Part shown: in pieces, positions 1 to 10,452 of the stretch | Position numbering within the stretch: the stretch's first letter is position 1 | Layout: every line of letters begins with the position of its first letter | Source of the DNA: Leptospira gomenensis | GTDB lineage: Bacteria; Spirochaetota; Leptospiria; Leptospirales; Leptospiraceae | Direction of reading: 5' to 3' | DNA: 64,000 nt | NCBI RefSeq assembly: GCF_004770155.1 | Contig: NZ_RQFA01000037.1 | Span: 1-64,000 of the forward strand | Notes under the pieces: model-generated | The model's database searches: none | Told to the model about the DNA's origin: nothing | The model's input: the letters and a program-made list of their open reading frames with translations, nothing else | Position numbers and translations under genes: made by a program

Positions 1-566
1 AAACAGAAGACAAAACGAAGAAACAAAAATGAAAACGCCGTTAATACAAATACGAAACAAACCTCATCAAACCCGTTACGCGGCGCGCATACCTTCGCGT
101 TCTTTTTGTTTTGCGTTGCACCGCGCTCGCCCGTGACAACACCATACCGCTCTTCTCGCGCGAGATCCCGTGGCTGCGGCTGGGCGGCCGTTTGGCACAA
201 ACGTCCATCTCGCTTCCTCTTACATTTCCTGCGTGAGCGGGCCGCAGGGCGCGAAGCGTCCTCGTAGAGGACGAGCGGGAATCCGCGAGCCCGGAGTCAC
301 GCGACTCGGAGCCGCCGGAATATTCCAAAAAATGAATGTAGTTTGGCCGACCACCGGCGGCTCCGAGACACGCCCCGAACCCCCCTAAACCCGATCGCTT
401 CTTCCGGACAAACCTTACAAACCTTTTCCGTCGAAACGGCCAGGGGCGACGTTCCAAAAGATCGCTTATTGCGAAGCTCGCGATCGCAAACTTCCCTTCG
501 ATTCTGCCGGCAACCAATCGAGGTTCCCAGAAATAACCGTTTGACAGTCAGGTTTTCCGGATTGAA
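1..566. repeat. GC-rich intergenic repeat region, no credible gene
   Basis: No start-to-stop frame here looks like a real protein; open frames exist on both strands and read as Arg/Pro/Gly/Ser-rich, as expected of GC-rich non-coding DNA. It holds a perfect 7-bp hairpin (257-263 with 267-273, loop GTA) and a perfect 14-bp inverted repeat (305-318 with 354-367). Bases 272-298 recur exactly, inverted, at 48274-48300. I read it as a dispersed repeat element of the genome; whether any of it is transcribed cannot be told. Confidence 0.55.
305..367. repeat. 14-bp perfect inverted repeat with 35-nt loop
   Basis: The arms CTCGGAGCCGCCGG (305-318) and CCGGCGGCTCCGAG (354-367) are exact reverse complements. 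There is no T-run after either arm, so it is not a classic terminator. It sits about 200 bp upstream of the LytR_C-domain gene, inside the GC-rich repeat region. Confidence 0.7.
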
Positions 567-1733
567 ATGGAATCGGAGCTACGTTTGGAATCAAAAGAAA
601 CTTCTAAAAAGAAATCGGGCTGGCTGCTCTACATTGCGGCGGGGATTCTTTTATTTTCCGCGCTCCTATTTCTAATCGGCAAATTCAACCGAACCGGGCT
701 GGAAGAGAAAATCGCTTCCGGTAAACCGATCTACTTTCTCTTTCACGCTTTAGGCGATAACGAAGAATATGAATTCGGTCTTCTCGCAACCCTCTTCCCC
801 GCGAATAACCGCTGTGCGTTGTATTTCATTCATCCGATCACTTCCTTCGACGATCCGGACGATTCCTTAGATCTTCTCAAGTCCGGGGCCAAATCCTCCG
901 TAAAAAGCGCAGTCACCGATTTGATCGGCGCAAAACCCAATTATACGATTTCCATTTCAGCGGGAAATTGGATCCGTCTCGTCGATCTACTGGGCGGTTT
1001 AAACGTTTATATGGATCACAAAACCGCCCGCAGCTCGCAGGAATACAATCGGGAAGCCGGGGTTTATACGATGTCCGGTCAGGACGTTTACGACTACACA
1101 TCGACGATGGAAAAAAAGGAAACACTCGATTATTTGGATCGAATCAGCCGACAAGAAAGTATCGTTCTTACCCTTTACGAAACTCTGACCGAAAGAAAGG
1201 AATTCCTAACTCTACCGCTTCTCCTCTTCGCACACGGTCTGATCGAAACGGATCTCTCGAAAGAGGATTTCCTCAGTCTCGTCAAATACGTCAATTCCAG
1301 AAGAATTCAATTCGGAGTGGGAGAACTTCCCGGCGAACCGCAAAACGACCCGAAGACGAAAAAACCCTTTCTCAAAACGGATATCGCAAGAGCCAGAGTC
1401 GCGTTTCGTAAATTCTCCAAGGATATGAACTCCGACGTCTTTACGGATGCGGAATTCGGAAGAACCGAGGTTCTCAACGGAACCGAAGTCGCGGGACTTG
1501 CCAAAGACGTCCGCGGAATTCTTTCCGATAAACGGATCAAGGTTTTGGCCGCAGACAACGCTTGGAAAAAAGGATTTCCGAAAACCGTAGTCATCGACCG
1601 CTCCGGCAACACGGCGATCATGGATCGCATCTCTACGGTCCTCGAAAAAGCCGAAGTCCATCACGTCCTCAGAAAGGATTTGGGAATGGACGCGACCGTG
1701 GTAGTAGGCTCGGATTACGAACCCAGAAAATAA
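567..1733 (+). CDS. LytR-CpsA-Psr-like envelope protein with LytR_C domain
   Basis: A 388-residue membrane-anchored protein. A short basic N-terminus is followed by one membrane helix at about 19-38, so the bulk should lie outside the inner membrane. The last ~90 residues (from about 300, starting [12 protein letters not shown]) match the LytR C-terminal domain, with the usual PKTVV and [10 protein letters not shown] segments. The middle resembles an LCP domain in length and layout, but I cannot find the usual Arg/Asp (DT.M and R.DT) phosphotransferase residues, so catalysis is doubtful. It is followed after 4 bp by rsfS, a neighbourhood common in bacteria (lytR-rsfS). Family call is sound; activity is open. 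Confidence 0.8.
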   Translation: MESELRLESKETSKKKSGWLLYIAAGILLFSALLFLIGKFNRTGLEEKIASGKPIYFLFHALGDNEEYEFGLLATLFPANNRCALYFIHPITSFDDPDDSLDLLKSGAKSSVKSAVTDLIGAKPNYTISISAGNWIRLVDLLGGLNVYMDHKTARSSQEYNREAGVYTMSGQDVYDYTSTMEKKETLDYLDRISRQESIVLTLYETLTERKEFLTLPLLLFAHGLIETDLSKEDFLSLVKYVNSRRIQFGVGELPGEPQNDPKTKKPFLKTDIARARVAFRKFSKDMNSDVFTDAEFGRTEVLNGTEVAGLAKDVRGILSDKRIKVLAADNAWKKGFPKTVVIDRSGNTAIMDRISTVLEKAEVHHVLRKDLGMDATVVVGSDYEPRK

Positions 1734-1737
1734 ACGC

Positions 1738-2109
<372 letters not shown>

Positions 2110-2145
2110 GGAGAATTCGGACCGTTTCGGACCGCCCGATCCAGG

Positions 2146-3684
2146 ATGATTTTCAACTCAGCCGTATTCGTTTATTTCTTTTTGATCGTTCTTGCGGTCA
2201 GTTATTGTTTCGCGCTCCGCAAAACCTCTCGCGCCGTGCAGAACCTCTTTCTTCTCGCGGCTTCCTATTTGTTTTACGGTTGGTGGGATTGGATTTTTCT
2301 GATTCTGATCATCACGACTACGGTTTCCAATTTTTTCATTGCGATTCTGATCGAAAAAAAGGAATCCTCACGTTTACGAGGCTGGCTCCTTTTCCTGGCG
2401 GTCTTGATCGACATGGGAATGTTGGGCTTTTTCAAATATTATAATTTCTTTATAGATAATCTCAAAGCCGTCGTCAAAACCTCGACCGGTCTTTTGGGGG
2501 TAAACGATCCTTCCCTCTTTCAGGACGCTACGTTTTTGCAGATTATTCTTCCGGTGGGAATCAGTTTTTTCACGTTTCAAACTCTGTCCTACGTGATCGA
2601 CGTATATTTCCGCAAACTCAAAGCGGAAGACAATCTCGTGGATTTTTCCCTATTCGTTTGTTTTTTTCCGCAGCTCGTCGCAGGCCCGATCGAACGAGCC
2701 GGCGATCTTCTACCGCAGATAAAAGAGGATCGAAAGATCGATCTGGATTTGTTCTATAAGGGTTGTCTTCTTTTACTCGTAGGATATTATATGAAAACCT
2801 ACGTCGCGGACAATCTTGCGGAATTGGTCGATCTCGTATTCCTGGACAATCCCCTGATCTACAAAGCCGATCCGAGTCTGGCGGGTGGGCATTCCGCGGC
2901 GCATACGATCCTCGCGTTTCTCGCGTTTTTCTTCCAAATTTACTGCGACTTTGCAGGCTATTCCTACATAGCGCGAGGATCCGCCTTTCTATTGGGCTTT
3001 CATCTCAGCGAGAATTTTATAACGCCCGAGTTTAGTGTGAACTTCCGAGAACTCTTCCGTCGATGGCACGTAACGTTAAATCGATGGTTCACCGATTACG
3101 TTTATATCCCGTTAGGTGGAAGTAAGGTCAGCCGTCTATACAACTTCAGGAATCTCCTGATCATATTCGGCCTATCCGGAATCTGGCACGGAGCGAGCTG
3201 GAACTTCGCCTTTTGGGGGCTTTCCTGCGGATCGTTCATCATCCTTTATATGATCTTTAAGGAACCGTTCGAAAGTTTGAAAGGATTTATGCTCGCGAAA
3301 TTTCCGTTTTTGCAACGGAACGTATTCCGAAAAACTTTCTTTTTTTGGTCCTGTTTTTTTACGGTTTTTATGTTCGCGATGACTTCCATCTTCTTCCGTA
3401 GTTACGACTGGAACCACGTAAAGATTCTGTTCTCCGGGATTTTCGAGAATTTTTTCTCCCTACGCGGACCGAACGATCAGATTTCTATTTCGAATTATCT
3501 GGTGGAGATTCTCAAGGTCGTAGTACCTCTGTTAGTCTGGGATTACCATCATTTTAAGAATAACTCCGCGTTTTTTATCTTCGAAAAACACGCCGTAGTC
3601 CGCGTGTTGACGTATTTATTTTTCTTCTACTGCATAGTTCTGAAAGGTGTGTTCGGCAAGAATGTCATTTACTTCGCTTTTTAA
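2146..3684 (+). CDS. MBOAT-family O-acyltransferase (AlgI-like)
   Basis: 512 residues with about ten hydrophobic segments, the size of AlgI/DltB-type membrane-bound O-acyltransferases, which move acyl groups across the inner membrane onto extracytoplasmic polysaccharides. The family motifs are visible: [20 protein letters not shown] at about 304-323 and [15 protein letters not shown] at about 344-358, the second carrying the invariant His. [12 protein letters not shown] at about 183 is also typical. The next gene, a DUF1574 protein with an SGNH-like GDS motif, overlaps its end, which suggests a two-part O-acylation system like AlgI with AlgJ/AlgX. The acceptor (LPS, perhaps) is inferred only. 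Confidence 0.92.
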   Translation: MIFNSAVFVYFFLIVLAVSYCFALRKTSRAVQNLFLLAASYLFYGWWDWIFLILIITTTVSNFFIAILIEKKESSRLRGWLLFLAVLIDMGMLGFFKYYNFFIDNLKAVVKTSTGLLGVNDPSLFQDATFLQIILPVGISFFTFQTLSYVIDVYFRKLKAEDNLVDFSLFVCFFPQLVAGPIERAGDLLPQIKEDRKIDLDLFYKGCLLLLVGYYMKTYVADNLAELVDLVFLDNPLIYKADPSLAGGHSAAHTILAFLAFFFQIYCDFAGYSYIARGSAFLLGFHLSENFITPEFSVNFRELFRRWHVTLNRWFTDYVYIPLGGSKVSRLYNFRNLLIIFGLSGIWHGASWNFAFWGLSCGSFIILYMIFKEPFESLKGFMLAKFPFLQRNVFRKTFFFWSCFFTVFMFAMTSIFFRSYDWNHVKILFSGIFENFFSLRGPNDQISISNYLVEILKVVVPLLVWDYHHFKNNSAFFIFEKHAVVRVLTYLFFFYCIVLKGVFGKNVIYFAF

Positions 3685-4867
3685 GAATAAGGTCGTACTG
3701 AGCGTTTTGGCGATTCTTCTCTCAGTGGAAACGATCGCGCGGTTTACTGAAATTTATTTCTACGAGCACACGGAAGTATTCTTGGTAAACAACGTGCGTA
3801 AAAGAATGGAATCCGGCACACTCGCTTACGACGGATTGATTTTCGGGGATTCACGAAGTATGTCCCTGATTCCCTCTTCGGAATCCCACGTCTACAACTT
3901 CAGTCTTCCCGCGATGGGGGCAAGATATTATACGCATTACCTCGCTAAGTATCTGCGCGCAGGAAACAAAAAACCGGAGTATGTCATTTTCGCGTCCAGC
4001 CCCGGCCTGATCGCGGGAGGATACGGCGAACCGATCGTAGATCCTTCCCTGATGAAATACGTCCGTCCAAATATGAGTCTTTTCGAATATTTAAAAAATC
4101 GATTCCTTTCCGGATTAACGTATAAGAATTTCATCATAGAATCCGATCCGGCGAATATGCGCAAGACAATCTCCGAAATCAATTGGAAATTTTTTTCGCA
4201 CAGGATTCTACATCTGTTTTCGATCCGAGAGATGTTCGATCAATACGACGGTCCGGAACTTTTATACGTCCTTTCCTCTTCGTTGCCCAACGGACTTTCT
4301 ACGTATCGATACCGTAAGGCGTTGTTAAACGTATTCTCCTACGAAAATTACAAACCCGCGGAAGCCGCACTCAAGTTGGATTGCGGTTGTGAGGAGCTCT
4401 ATACTCCGCGGTGTACTGCTCCGGAAAGTAATTACAGGGACAATCGTTGGATCGCGGAAAAACTTTCGTTTCAAAACGGAGGTTTGAACATCTCCGACCG
4501 GATCAAACCCCAACACGCCCTTCTGTATCAGATGAGCCGAGACAAACTCAAAGAGGAAATCCTAACTCCGTATAAGGACGAGCCGCATTTCGATTTTTCC
4601 GCGTTCGAGGATTTTTTACGGTATACGAAAGAGCAAAAAGTGGAGGTCCGTTATCTAGTGATGCCCTTTCCGGAATATTTGGAACCCACGGGATATTTCG
4701 ATAAATTCTGGAAGGCCTTCGCTCCGCTCTTAGAAAAATATCCGCATCTCAAAGTTCTTCGATTCGAAAAACAGTTTTTAAAACCGGAACACTATTCGGA
4801 TCAAATCCATCTCAACTGCAATGGCGCCAAAATCACCAATGAGATGTTTCATAAATTAGGATACTGA
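3662..4867 (+). CDS. DUF1574 family protein, probable partner of the MBOAT acyltransferase
   Basis: About 401 residues from the ATG at 3662; an in-frame upstream start at 3647 would add five. Either start lies inside the 3' end of the MBOAT gene, so translation is coupled. One N-terminal hydrophobic segment (about 5-22) anchors it or acts as a signal. FGDSRSMSL at about 61-69 resembles the block I GDS of SGNH hydrolases, and [11 protein letters not shown] near the C-terminus resembles the D..H block, as in AlgX/AlgJ-type acetyltransferase partners. DUF1574 proteins are typical of Leptospira. I infer acyl transfer to a surface glycan; the family is not characterised. Confidence 0.8.
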   Translation: MSFTSLFKNKVVLSVLAILLSVETIARFTEIYFYEHTEVFLVNNVRKRMESGTLAYDGLIFGDSRSMSLIPSSESHVYNFSLPAMGARYYTHYLAKYLRAGNKKPEYVIFASSPGLIAGGYGEPIVDPSLMKYVRPNMSLFEYLKNRFLSGLTYKNFIIESDPANMRKTISEINWKFFSHRILHLFSIREMFDQYDGPELLYVLSSSLPNGLSTYRYRKALLNVFSYENYKPAEAALKLDCGCEELYTPRCTAPESNYRDNRWIAEKLSFQNGGLNISDRIKPQHALLYQMSRDKLKEEILTPYKDEPHFDFSAFEDFLRYTKEQKVEVRYLVMPFPEYLEPTGYFDKFWKAFAPLLEKYPHLKVLRFEKQFLKPEHYSDQIHLNCNGAKITNEMFHKLGY

Positions 4868-4886
4868 TTCCTCTTCGAAACGTCCC

Positions 4887-6965
4887 CTACTGCAAAAGTT
4901 GTTTTTCCAATTCCGATACGGAATCCGTCGGAAGTTTGCAGGAGAAATTTTCGCAGACATATGCCGTGGCGGAATTTCCGGCGGACCGTCCCGCAAAAAG
5001 ATCGGACAACTTCGCCGCTTCCTCCAGTTCTGCTTCGTCGAGGATCACGACGACCGCGTCCGGAAGAAAGCGGGTCTGAACGGCTGCTATCAATTCCCTA
5101 CCGTGATTTTTGTCCTTCCGAACGATTACGATTTCCCGTTTGAGATTTTGGCTCGACCAGAAGGCGGAAAGCATATAAGGAAAACTTAATCCTTGAGAGG
5201 AAATTTCCTTCGAAAAATAGGCGAAAATCGTTTCCGCCGCGGCCCGATAACGATCCGAATCGACGCCTAACGCGGAGAGACGAACGAGAGAATGGGCGAT
5301 CGAACTGTTTCCCGAAGGTTCCACTCCGTCGTATCCATCCACGCTTTTACGCAGAAGAACTTCAGCGTCCGTTCCGGTATCGTAAAAGACGCCGGCCGGG
5401 GAGCGGAACAGACGGATCACGTCCTCCATCCACAAAACGGCGTTCTTGAGAAAACGGACTCCACGGCCGGCCTCGAACAAAACGATCGAAGCGGCTATCA
5501 TCTCGGCGTAATCATTAGAATATCCTAATATTCCAGATTCTCCGTCCCGGTAACGCCGTAGAATTCTTCCATTCGGATCGACGAGTTTTTCGGTTAAAAA
5601 CGAATACGTTTCCTCCGCGGAAACGAGTAAACTTTCGTCCTGAAACGCGGTCCCCGCTTTCACCAAGGCTTTGACGTAGAGTCCGTTCCAAGAGGTGAGA
5701 ATTTTGTCGTCGCGGAGCGGGCGAATTCTTCCGTTTCTGCGTTCTAAAAGTTTTTTTCTGGCCCGCTCCGCGACGAGTACAACTTCACCGAAATCACCTT
5801 CGTATTGTTCGGCGAAAGAAAGAGGAAATCCCTCGTGCAGAATGTTCCTTCCTTCGAAATTACCGGCGTCCGTAACGTTCCAAACCTTCTCCAACAAGGA
5901 AGAATCCTCGCCGCATACTTCGCGGAATTCCTCCGAACTCCAAACGTAAAAACGACCTTCCTCTCCTTCCGAATCTGCGTCTTCTGCGCTGCAGATTCCA
6001 CCTTCGGCCGTTCGCATATCCCGATGAAGATATTCGATCACGTCCATCGCAAACTCTCGCGCGGAAATACGACTCGAAACTTGCGAACATTCCGCGAGAA
6101 CCTCGATAAACAGGGAATTATCATACAACATCTTTTCGAAGTGGGGAACCAACCAACGATGATCCGTCGAATAACGACAAAGACCTCCTCCGATTTGATC
6201 GTAGATCCCTCCGTGTTTCATCGCGATCAAAGTCCGTTCCGTCATTTCGAGCGCACGAGGATTTCCGGAAGAATAAAAATATCGGAGTAAAAACGAAAGC
6301 CCCATACTGGGAGGAAATTTGTTAAGCGAATTCGTTTTAAAACCGGCGAACTGCGGATCGTAATAACTTTCGAATAATAAAAACGCTGAATCAAAACTCT
6401 CCGGTCCGGGAAGAGAGCTATCACCGGATTCGCCCGCTTTCGCTTCTCCGTTATCCTTCAAATACCGGGTCAATTCCGCGGAAGCCTGGAGCAACTCTTC
6501 TTTTTTTTCTTTCCAGACCCGATCTAAAATATTCAAAACTTCTAAAAAACTCTTTCGACCGTATTTCGGTTCCGGAGGGAAATACGTTCCTCCAGTAATC
6601 GGTCTTCCCTCCGGTGTGAGGAAAAGATTCAACGGCCATCCTCCGGGTTGATCCATCGCGTGTAACGCATCCATATAAATCCGGTCGATGTCGGGGCGCT
6701 CCTCCCGGTCCACTTTGATGGAAACAAATCTCTCATTGAGAAAGCTCGCAATCGTTTGATTTTCAAAGGATTCGCGTTCCATAACATGACACCAATGACA
6801 GGTAGCATAACCGATCGATAAAAAGATCAGTTTATCTTCCGACTTGGCTTTTGCAAATGCTTCGTCTCCCCAAGGAAACCAATCCACAGGATTGTAGGCG
6901 TGTTGTTGGAGATACGGACTTTTTTCTCGCACAAGGCGGTTGGGAGTTTGTGAGTGACGCTGCAT
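4887..6965 (-). CDS. YyaL/SSP411-type thioredoxin-fold protein (DUF255)
   Basis: 692 residues, the usual length for the bacterial YyaL/spermatogenesis-associated protein 20 family. The N-terminal thioredoxin-like domain shows [10 protein letters not shown] (25-34), the CHWC pair at 56-59 followed by HVMERESFE, and [20 protein letters not shown] at about 112-131. The rest is an alpha/alpha barrel like N-acylglucosamine 2-epimerases, with [10 protein letters not shown] and [14 protein letters not shown]. No activity is established for the family; a redox or sugar-isomerase-like role is guesswork. It is transcribed alone, divergent from the tolC-family gene with a 90-bp shared promoter region. 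Confidence 0.92.
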   Translation of the reverse strand: MQRHSQTPNRLVREKSPYLQQHAYNPVDWFPWGDEAFAKAKSEDKLIFLSIGYATCHWCHVMERESFENQTIASFLNERFVSIKVDREERPDIDRIYMDALHAMDQPGGWPLNLFLTPEGRPITGGTYFPPEPKYGRKSFLEVLNILDRVWKEKKEELLQASAELTRYLKDNGEAKAGESGDSSLPGPESFDSAFLLFESYYDPQFAGFKTNSLNKFPPSMGLSFLLRYFYSSGNPRALEMTERTLIAMKHGGIYDQIGGGLCRYSTDHRWLVPHFEKMLYDNSLFIEVLAECSQVSSRISAREFAMDVIEYLHRDMRTAEGGICSAEDADSEGEEGRFYVWSSEEFREVCGEDSSLLEKVWNVTDAGNFEGRNILHEGFPLSFAEQYEGDFGEVVLVAERARKKLLERRNGRIRPLRDDKILTSWNGLYVKALVKAGTAFQDESLLVSAEETYSFLTEKLVDPNGRILRRYRDGESGILGYSNDYAEMIAASIVLFEAGRGVRFLKNAVLWMEDVIRLFRSPAGVFYDTGTDAEVLLRKSVDGYDGVEPSGNSSIAHSLVRLSALGVDSDRYRAAAETIFAYFSKEISSQGLSFPYMLSAFWSSQNLKREIVIVRKDKNHGRELIAAVQTRFLPDAVVVILDEAELEEAAKLSDLFAGRSAGNSATAYVCENFSCKLPTDSVSELEKQLLQ

Positions 6966-7055
6966 TGTACTGATTCCTTTTTAAGTTCGAAAATTCATTT
7001 TTCGATTTGTAAAAAACTTCCTGAATTAGAGCATGTCCATTAAGTAGGCACTTAC

Positions 7056-8735
7056 ATGGCTTTCAAAAAGGAACGGATTCGTAGAAAATTCAAAACAGTT
7101 CTCATTTCCGGAACCCTCCTTTTTGCCGCGATTCAACCGGCAGTCGCTCAGGAAATCAATCCGAACGAAGCCCTTGTGGAAGAGGAAAAAAAATCTTCCG
7201 AAGGGAACCTCAGCGATTCCAGAAAAGTGCTTCGTTTGACTCTTCGAGAAGCGGTGAATCACGTTCTCGAAAAGAATATAACAATCCAAAATGCCAAGAT
7301 GGAATATGTCAAGGCGGATGGAACCGAACTCAAAAACGAATCCCAATTCACCTGGAATTTGATCGGTGGGATTACCGTTTTTAAGACCACTCTTCCCAAC
7401 AACCGAAACAATATTTTCTTAGGAACGAAACAAAGTCAGGATAAGATCAGCGTAGGGATCGAAAAGAATTTCCGTAGCGGAACCTACGCGAAATTAGAAG
7501 GAAGCACCACTCGTTTTGATACGAGCGCATTCGAGGATCCGGCCACGACCCCGTCCAGTTTGTCGCAACTTGCGATTCCTCCGCAATATACGAGCGCCTT
7601 GACGATTACTCTGAGCCAAGAACTTTTAAAATACGGCTTCGGAGAAACGCAGAAATACAAGGATTCGATTCTCAGACAAAACACCGTAGTAAAACGGGAA
7701 GAATTGATTTATACCTTATCCCAACTCGTGGTCCAGACGCTGATCCAATATTGGAGTTTGAACATTTACGATTCCAACGTAAAAACCTTGGAAGAATTAC
7801 AGTCCAACACGAGAAATATCCGGGATTTGACCGTAAGAAAGAGGAACTTAGGACTTTCCGAAGGATTTGAAGTCAATCTCTGGAGTTCCATTCTTTCGCA
7901 AACCGCGGCTAATTTGGAAAAAGCGAAGGTTTCCCGACGGGAGGCGGAGAGGGTTTTGATTCGAATTCTAAACGCGGATCCTTCTTCCCGGGTGGAAGGG
8001 GTCACCGATTTGCAGGAAACGGTCCCTGCGGACTTCGACGTGGAAAAGGATTATCAATTCGCTTTAGAACACAGAACGGATCTGAAAAATTTGCGGAAGC
8101 AAAGAGAAATCGCCGAACTCAATCTTAAAATCAAAGAAGCGGAAGATATGCCTTCTTTGAAGATTTCCGGTGCGTATTCCACCCGCGGGCAGAATATCGT
8201 CGCCCCGCAACAAAACGTTACGGATACGAATCGTGGAATTGCCTCGTTTAAGTACCCCGAAGCGTACGCTGCGTTTCAATTTTCCTATCCTCTTTGGGAT
8301 AAAGGAATCAAAGCGGACATTCGCAACGCCAAACTCGACTTAGAAAACTTGGAAAAAAAAGAAACCGAGTTAAAACTTTCCATCAAAGAAGAATTATCCA
8401 ATCGTTACGCTGCCATTGTGGCCGGAAAAGATTTATTGGAAGGCACCAAAAAAAGAAAGGAAGAAGCCGGTAAATTTTACAGAGGACTTTCGGAGCGTTT
8501 TCGACAAGGGCGTTTCACCGCTGTCGCCGTCAAATCCGCGTTGGACAATTTGATTCAATCGGAATTGCAAGTGACTCAAGCCAAAATCCAATTCAACATC
8601 GATATTCTTCGTTATGAACTCGCAAAGAACCATATCTTTGAGAAATTCGGGGTGAATGCGCAAGAGATCATCGATCGTTTGCTGAAAGCCGCCGCAGATT
8701 CCAAAGCGATTTCAGCGGGCGCGTCTTCGGACTAA
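7056..8735 (+). CDS. TolC-family outer membrane efflux protein
   Basis: 559 residues. A basic N-terminus and hydrophobic core end in AVA|Q at 31, a normal signal-peptidase I site. The remainder shows the two-fold TolC repeat: long helical stretches rich in Glu/Lys/Leu/Ala (about 225-300 and 430-520) separated by beta segments such as [15 protein letters not shown] and [14 protein letters not shown]. These proteins form trimeric outer-membrane channels for efflux pumps or type I secretion. No pump or periplasmic adaptor gene adjoins, so its partner must be encoded elsewhere. It ends right before the 70-bp tandem repeat array. Confidence 0.9.
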   Translation: MAFKKERIRRKFKTVLISGTLLFAAIQPAVAQEINPNEALVEEEKKSSEGNLSDSRKVLRLTLREAVNHVLEKNITIQNAKMEYVKADGTELKNESQFTWNLIGGITVFKTTLPNNRNNIFLGTKQSQDKISVGIEKNFRSGTYAKLEGSTTRFDTSAFEDPATTPSSLSQLAIPPQYTSALTITLSQELLKYGFGETQKYKDSILRQNTVVKREELIYTLSQLVVQTLIQYWSLNIYDSNVKTLEELQSNTRNIRDLTVRKRNLGLSEGFEVNLWSSILSQTAANLEKAKVSRREAERVLIRILNADPSSRVEGVTDLQETVPADFDVEKDYQFALEHRTDLKNLRKQREIAELNLKIKEAEDMPSLKISGAYSTRGQNIVAPQQNVTDTNRGIASFKYPEAYAAFQFSYPLWDKGIKADIRNAKLDLENLEKKETELKLSIKEELSNRYAAIVAGKDLLEGTKKRKEEAGKFYRGLSERFRQGRFTAVAVKSALDNLIQSELQVTQAKIQFNIDILRYELAKNHIFEKFGVNAQEIIDRLLKAAADSKAISAGASSD

Positions 8736-9240
8736 TTTTTCTTCTTCTTTTGCCTTTGCGGCATCCTGCGCCCTTTTTTCCAAGGATCCTTCCGTCGTTT
8801 CATCTCCGCAATTCTTTCCCGCATGCGCTTTTCCCGTGTGAGTTCCCGCACAAGTTTTACAACAAAACCTTCATCTCCGCAATTCTTTCCCGCATGCGTT
8901 TCCCCGTGTGAGTTCCCACACAAGTTTTACAACAAAACCTTCATCTCCGCAATTCTTTCCCACATGCGCTTTTCCGTGTGAGTTCCCGCACAAGTTTTAC
9001 GACAAAACCTTCATCTCCGCAATTCTTTCCCACATGCGCTTTCCCGTGTGAGTTCCCGCACAAGTTTTACAGCAAAACTTTCATCTCCGCAATTCTTTCC
9101 CACATGCGCTTTTCCGTGTGAGTTCCCGCACAAGTTTTACGACAAAACTTTCATCTCCGCAATTCTTTCGCACATGCGCTTTCCCGTGTGAGTTCCCACA
9201 CAAGTTTTACGACAAAACTTTCATCTCCGCAATTCTTTCG
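8736..9240. repeat. Tandem repeat array, six full ~70-bp units plus a partial unit
   Basis: The segment CATCTCCGCAATTCTTTC starts at 8801, 8872, 8942, 9012, 9082, 9152 and 9222: one spacing of 71 bp, then five of exactly 70 bp. Units differ at few positions (for example CGCAC or CACAC in the hairpin arm). Each full unit carries GTGTGAGTTCCCGCAC or GTGTGAGTTCCCACAC, whose arms can pair, and AAGTTTTAC. The reverse strand of this core is the GGGAACTC motif found in other intergenic regions of the window. The near-identity of units suggests recent amplification. The array lies between convergent genes and is not coding. Confidence 0.95.
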
Positions 9241-9306
9241 TGGGAGGACCAAAAGAAACGGATGCCGATCCCGAAACCACATCCATCCAAAACCGAAAGG
9301 CCGAAA

Positions 9307-10260
9307 TCAAGCCTTCGGAATTTTAGGCATTTCGAAAGGAAGAGATTCACCTTCCAGAGATTTCAAAAATTCGATCAAGTCCCTCTTTTCTGCTTCGGAA
9401 ATCGCAGCGGGTTTCAACAACGGATCTTCGATCGAACCTCTGGCGCCGCCGTTCACGAAATGACTGACCACGTCCTCCAAATTCCTAAATTCACCGTTGT
9501 GCATAAATTCGTTCTTTTTACTCACGTCCCGCAGACTGGGCGTTCTCACAGTTTGGGTGATTCCCTTCAAACCGGTCGTATGACGCTCCGAATCCGAAAA
9601 ATTGGGCCCCTTATGGCACTGCGAACACTTCGCCTTGTTCATAAAAACGTCGAGTCCTCGTTTTTGGGCCGGAGACAAAGCCGATTCCTCACCCATCACA
9701 TAACGGTCGAATTTGGAATTTTTAGAAACGATCGTTCTTTCAAAAGCGGAGATCGCTTTTACGATCCGATCCATCGTAATACCGGGAGATCCGAACGATT
9801 TTTCAAAAAGCTCCCGATACTCCCGTATCTGATTCAATCTTGCGACGATGGTTTTTTCGTCCTTCAACATGACGGCGGTGTGGACCCGTTCTTTGACGAT
9901 GTCTTCGAGATCGTTCGCCTGCGGATCCTTGAAAACATCCCGATACAACGCAACGTTCGTCAAGGCTGGAGCGGAGGATTTATGAATTTGATTCCGAGGC
10001 GCCGCAGAGGAATTTTGAATCTCCACGCCGTGACAGATGGCGCAATTCGTGTCGCCCTTTAAAGAAAGACGTTTGTCGAAGTAGAGCAGTTTTCCCAACT
10101 CCACCTTATCCTTGTTATAAGGATTGTTGTTCGGATGAATGACGTTCTTGACCACAAAACTTTCCAGTTCCGGTTTTTGAACCGGTTCCTTGCAGTCGCT
10201 CAGAACGAGCCAAACGCAAATCGAAAACGAAATGGACAAAATCCGTATCATAAGGACCAT
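9307..10260 (-). CDS. Di-haem cytochrome c peroxidase (MauG/CcpA family)
   Basis: About 317 residues from the ATG at 10260; a TTG at 10278 and an ATG at 10251 are alternatives. Two c-type haem sites are plain: CAICH at about 73-77 and CSQCH near 210-214. GKLLYFDKRLS, SSAPALTNVALYRDVF and VRTPSLRDV are standard for bacterial di-haem peroxidases, which reduce hydrogen peroxide in the periplasm with electrons from small cytochromes. The N-terminal hydrophobic stretch ending LVLSDC could be a spirochaetal lipobox, but Asp just before the Cys is unusual. It depends on cytochrome c maturation, for which ccm genes occur at 26712-29930. Confidence 0.92.
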   Translation of the reverse strand: MVLMIRILSISFSICVWLVLSDCKEPVQKPELESFVVKNVIHPNNNPYNKDKVELGKLLYFDKRLSLKGDTNCAICHGVEIQNSSAAPRNQIHKSSAPALTNVALYRDVFKDPQANDLEDIVKERVHTAVMLKDEKTIVARLNQIREYRELFEKSFGSPGITMDRIVKAISAFERTIVSKNSKFDRYVMGEESALSPAQKRGLDVFMNKAKCSQCHKGPNFSDSERHTTGLKGITQTVRTPSLRDVSKKNEFMHNGEFRNLEDVVSHFVNGGARGSIEDPLLKPAAISEAEKRDLIEFLKSLEGESLPFEMPKIPKA

Positions 10261-10401
10261 CCTGCGTCCATGGTTCAATGAAAATCCCTTCTGTCAATTC
10301 GAATTTAGAACAATTCTAATTACATATTCCGTGTTAAAAAGAAAGAAACCTTTTATCGTTCGCAAACCGTAACGATTTACGAAAGAAAAAATTTCATTCT
10401 T

Positions 10402-10428
10402 TGTCACACGACCCTTGGAGCCTGCGTC
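10402..10428 (+). promoter_or_regulatory. Candidate ECF41-type promoter
   Basis: TGTCACA at 10402-10408 and CGTC at 10425-10428 are 16 bp apart. As I recall it, TGTCACA with CGTC is the -35/-10 pair described for ECF41 sigma factors. It lies 24 bp before the oxidoreductase start, and the second gene of that operon is itself an ECF41-type sigma factor, so positive autoregulation is likely. An AGGAGG ribosome site follows at about 10440-10446. Confidence 0.75.
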
Positions 10429-10452
10429 TTCCTTTCAGAACAGGAGGCTAAC

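Noticed and set aside
170..388. Plus-strand 72-codon frame in the left end
   Set aside because: It covers both arms of the 14-bp inverted repeat and the 27-bp dispersed repeat; looks like a repeat read as protein.
41..517. 158-codon minus-strand frame in the left end
   Set aside because: Arg/Ser/Gly-rich composition typical of GC-rich non-coding DNA, with no family signal; overlaps the inverted repeats.
5805..6290. Plus-strand frame of 161 codons
   Set aside because: Antisense to the YyaL-type gene, no motif.
8736..9240. CRISPR array
   Set aside because: Units are continuous 70-bp tandem copies with no alternating unique spacers, and no cas gene is near.
9118..10062. Long plus-strand open frame across the tandem array and peroxidase
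   Set aside because: It repeats the 70-bp array as protein and then runs antisense to a clear di-haem peroxidase.
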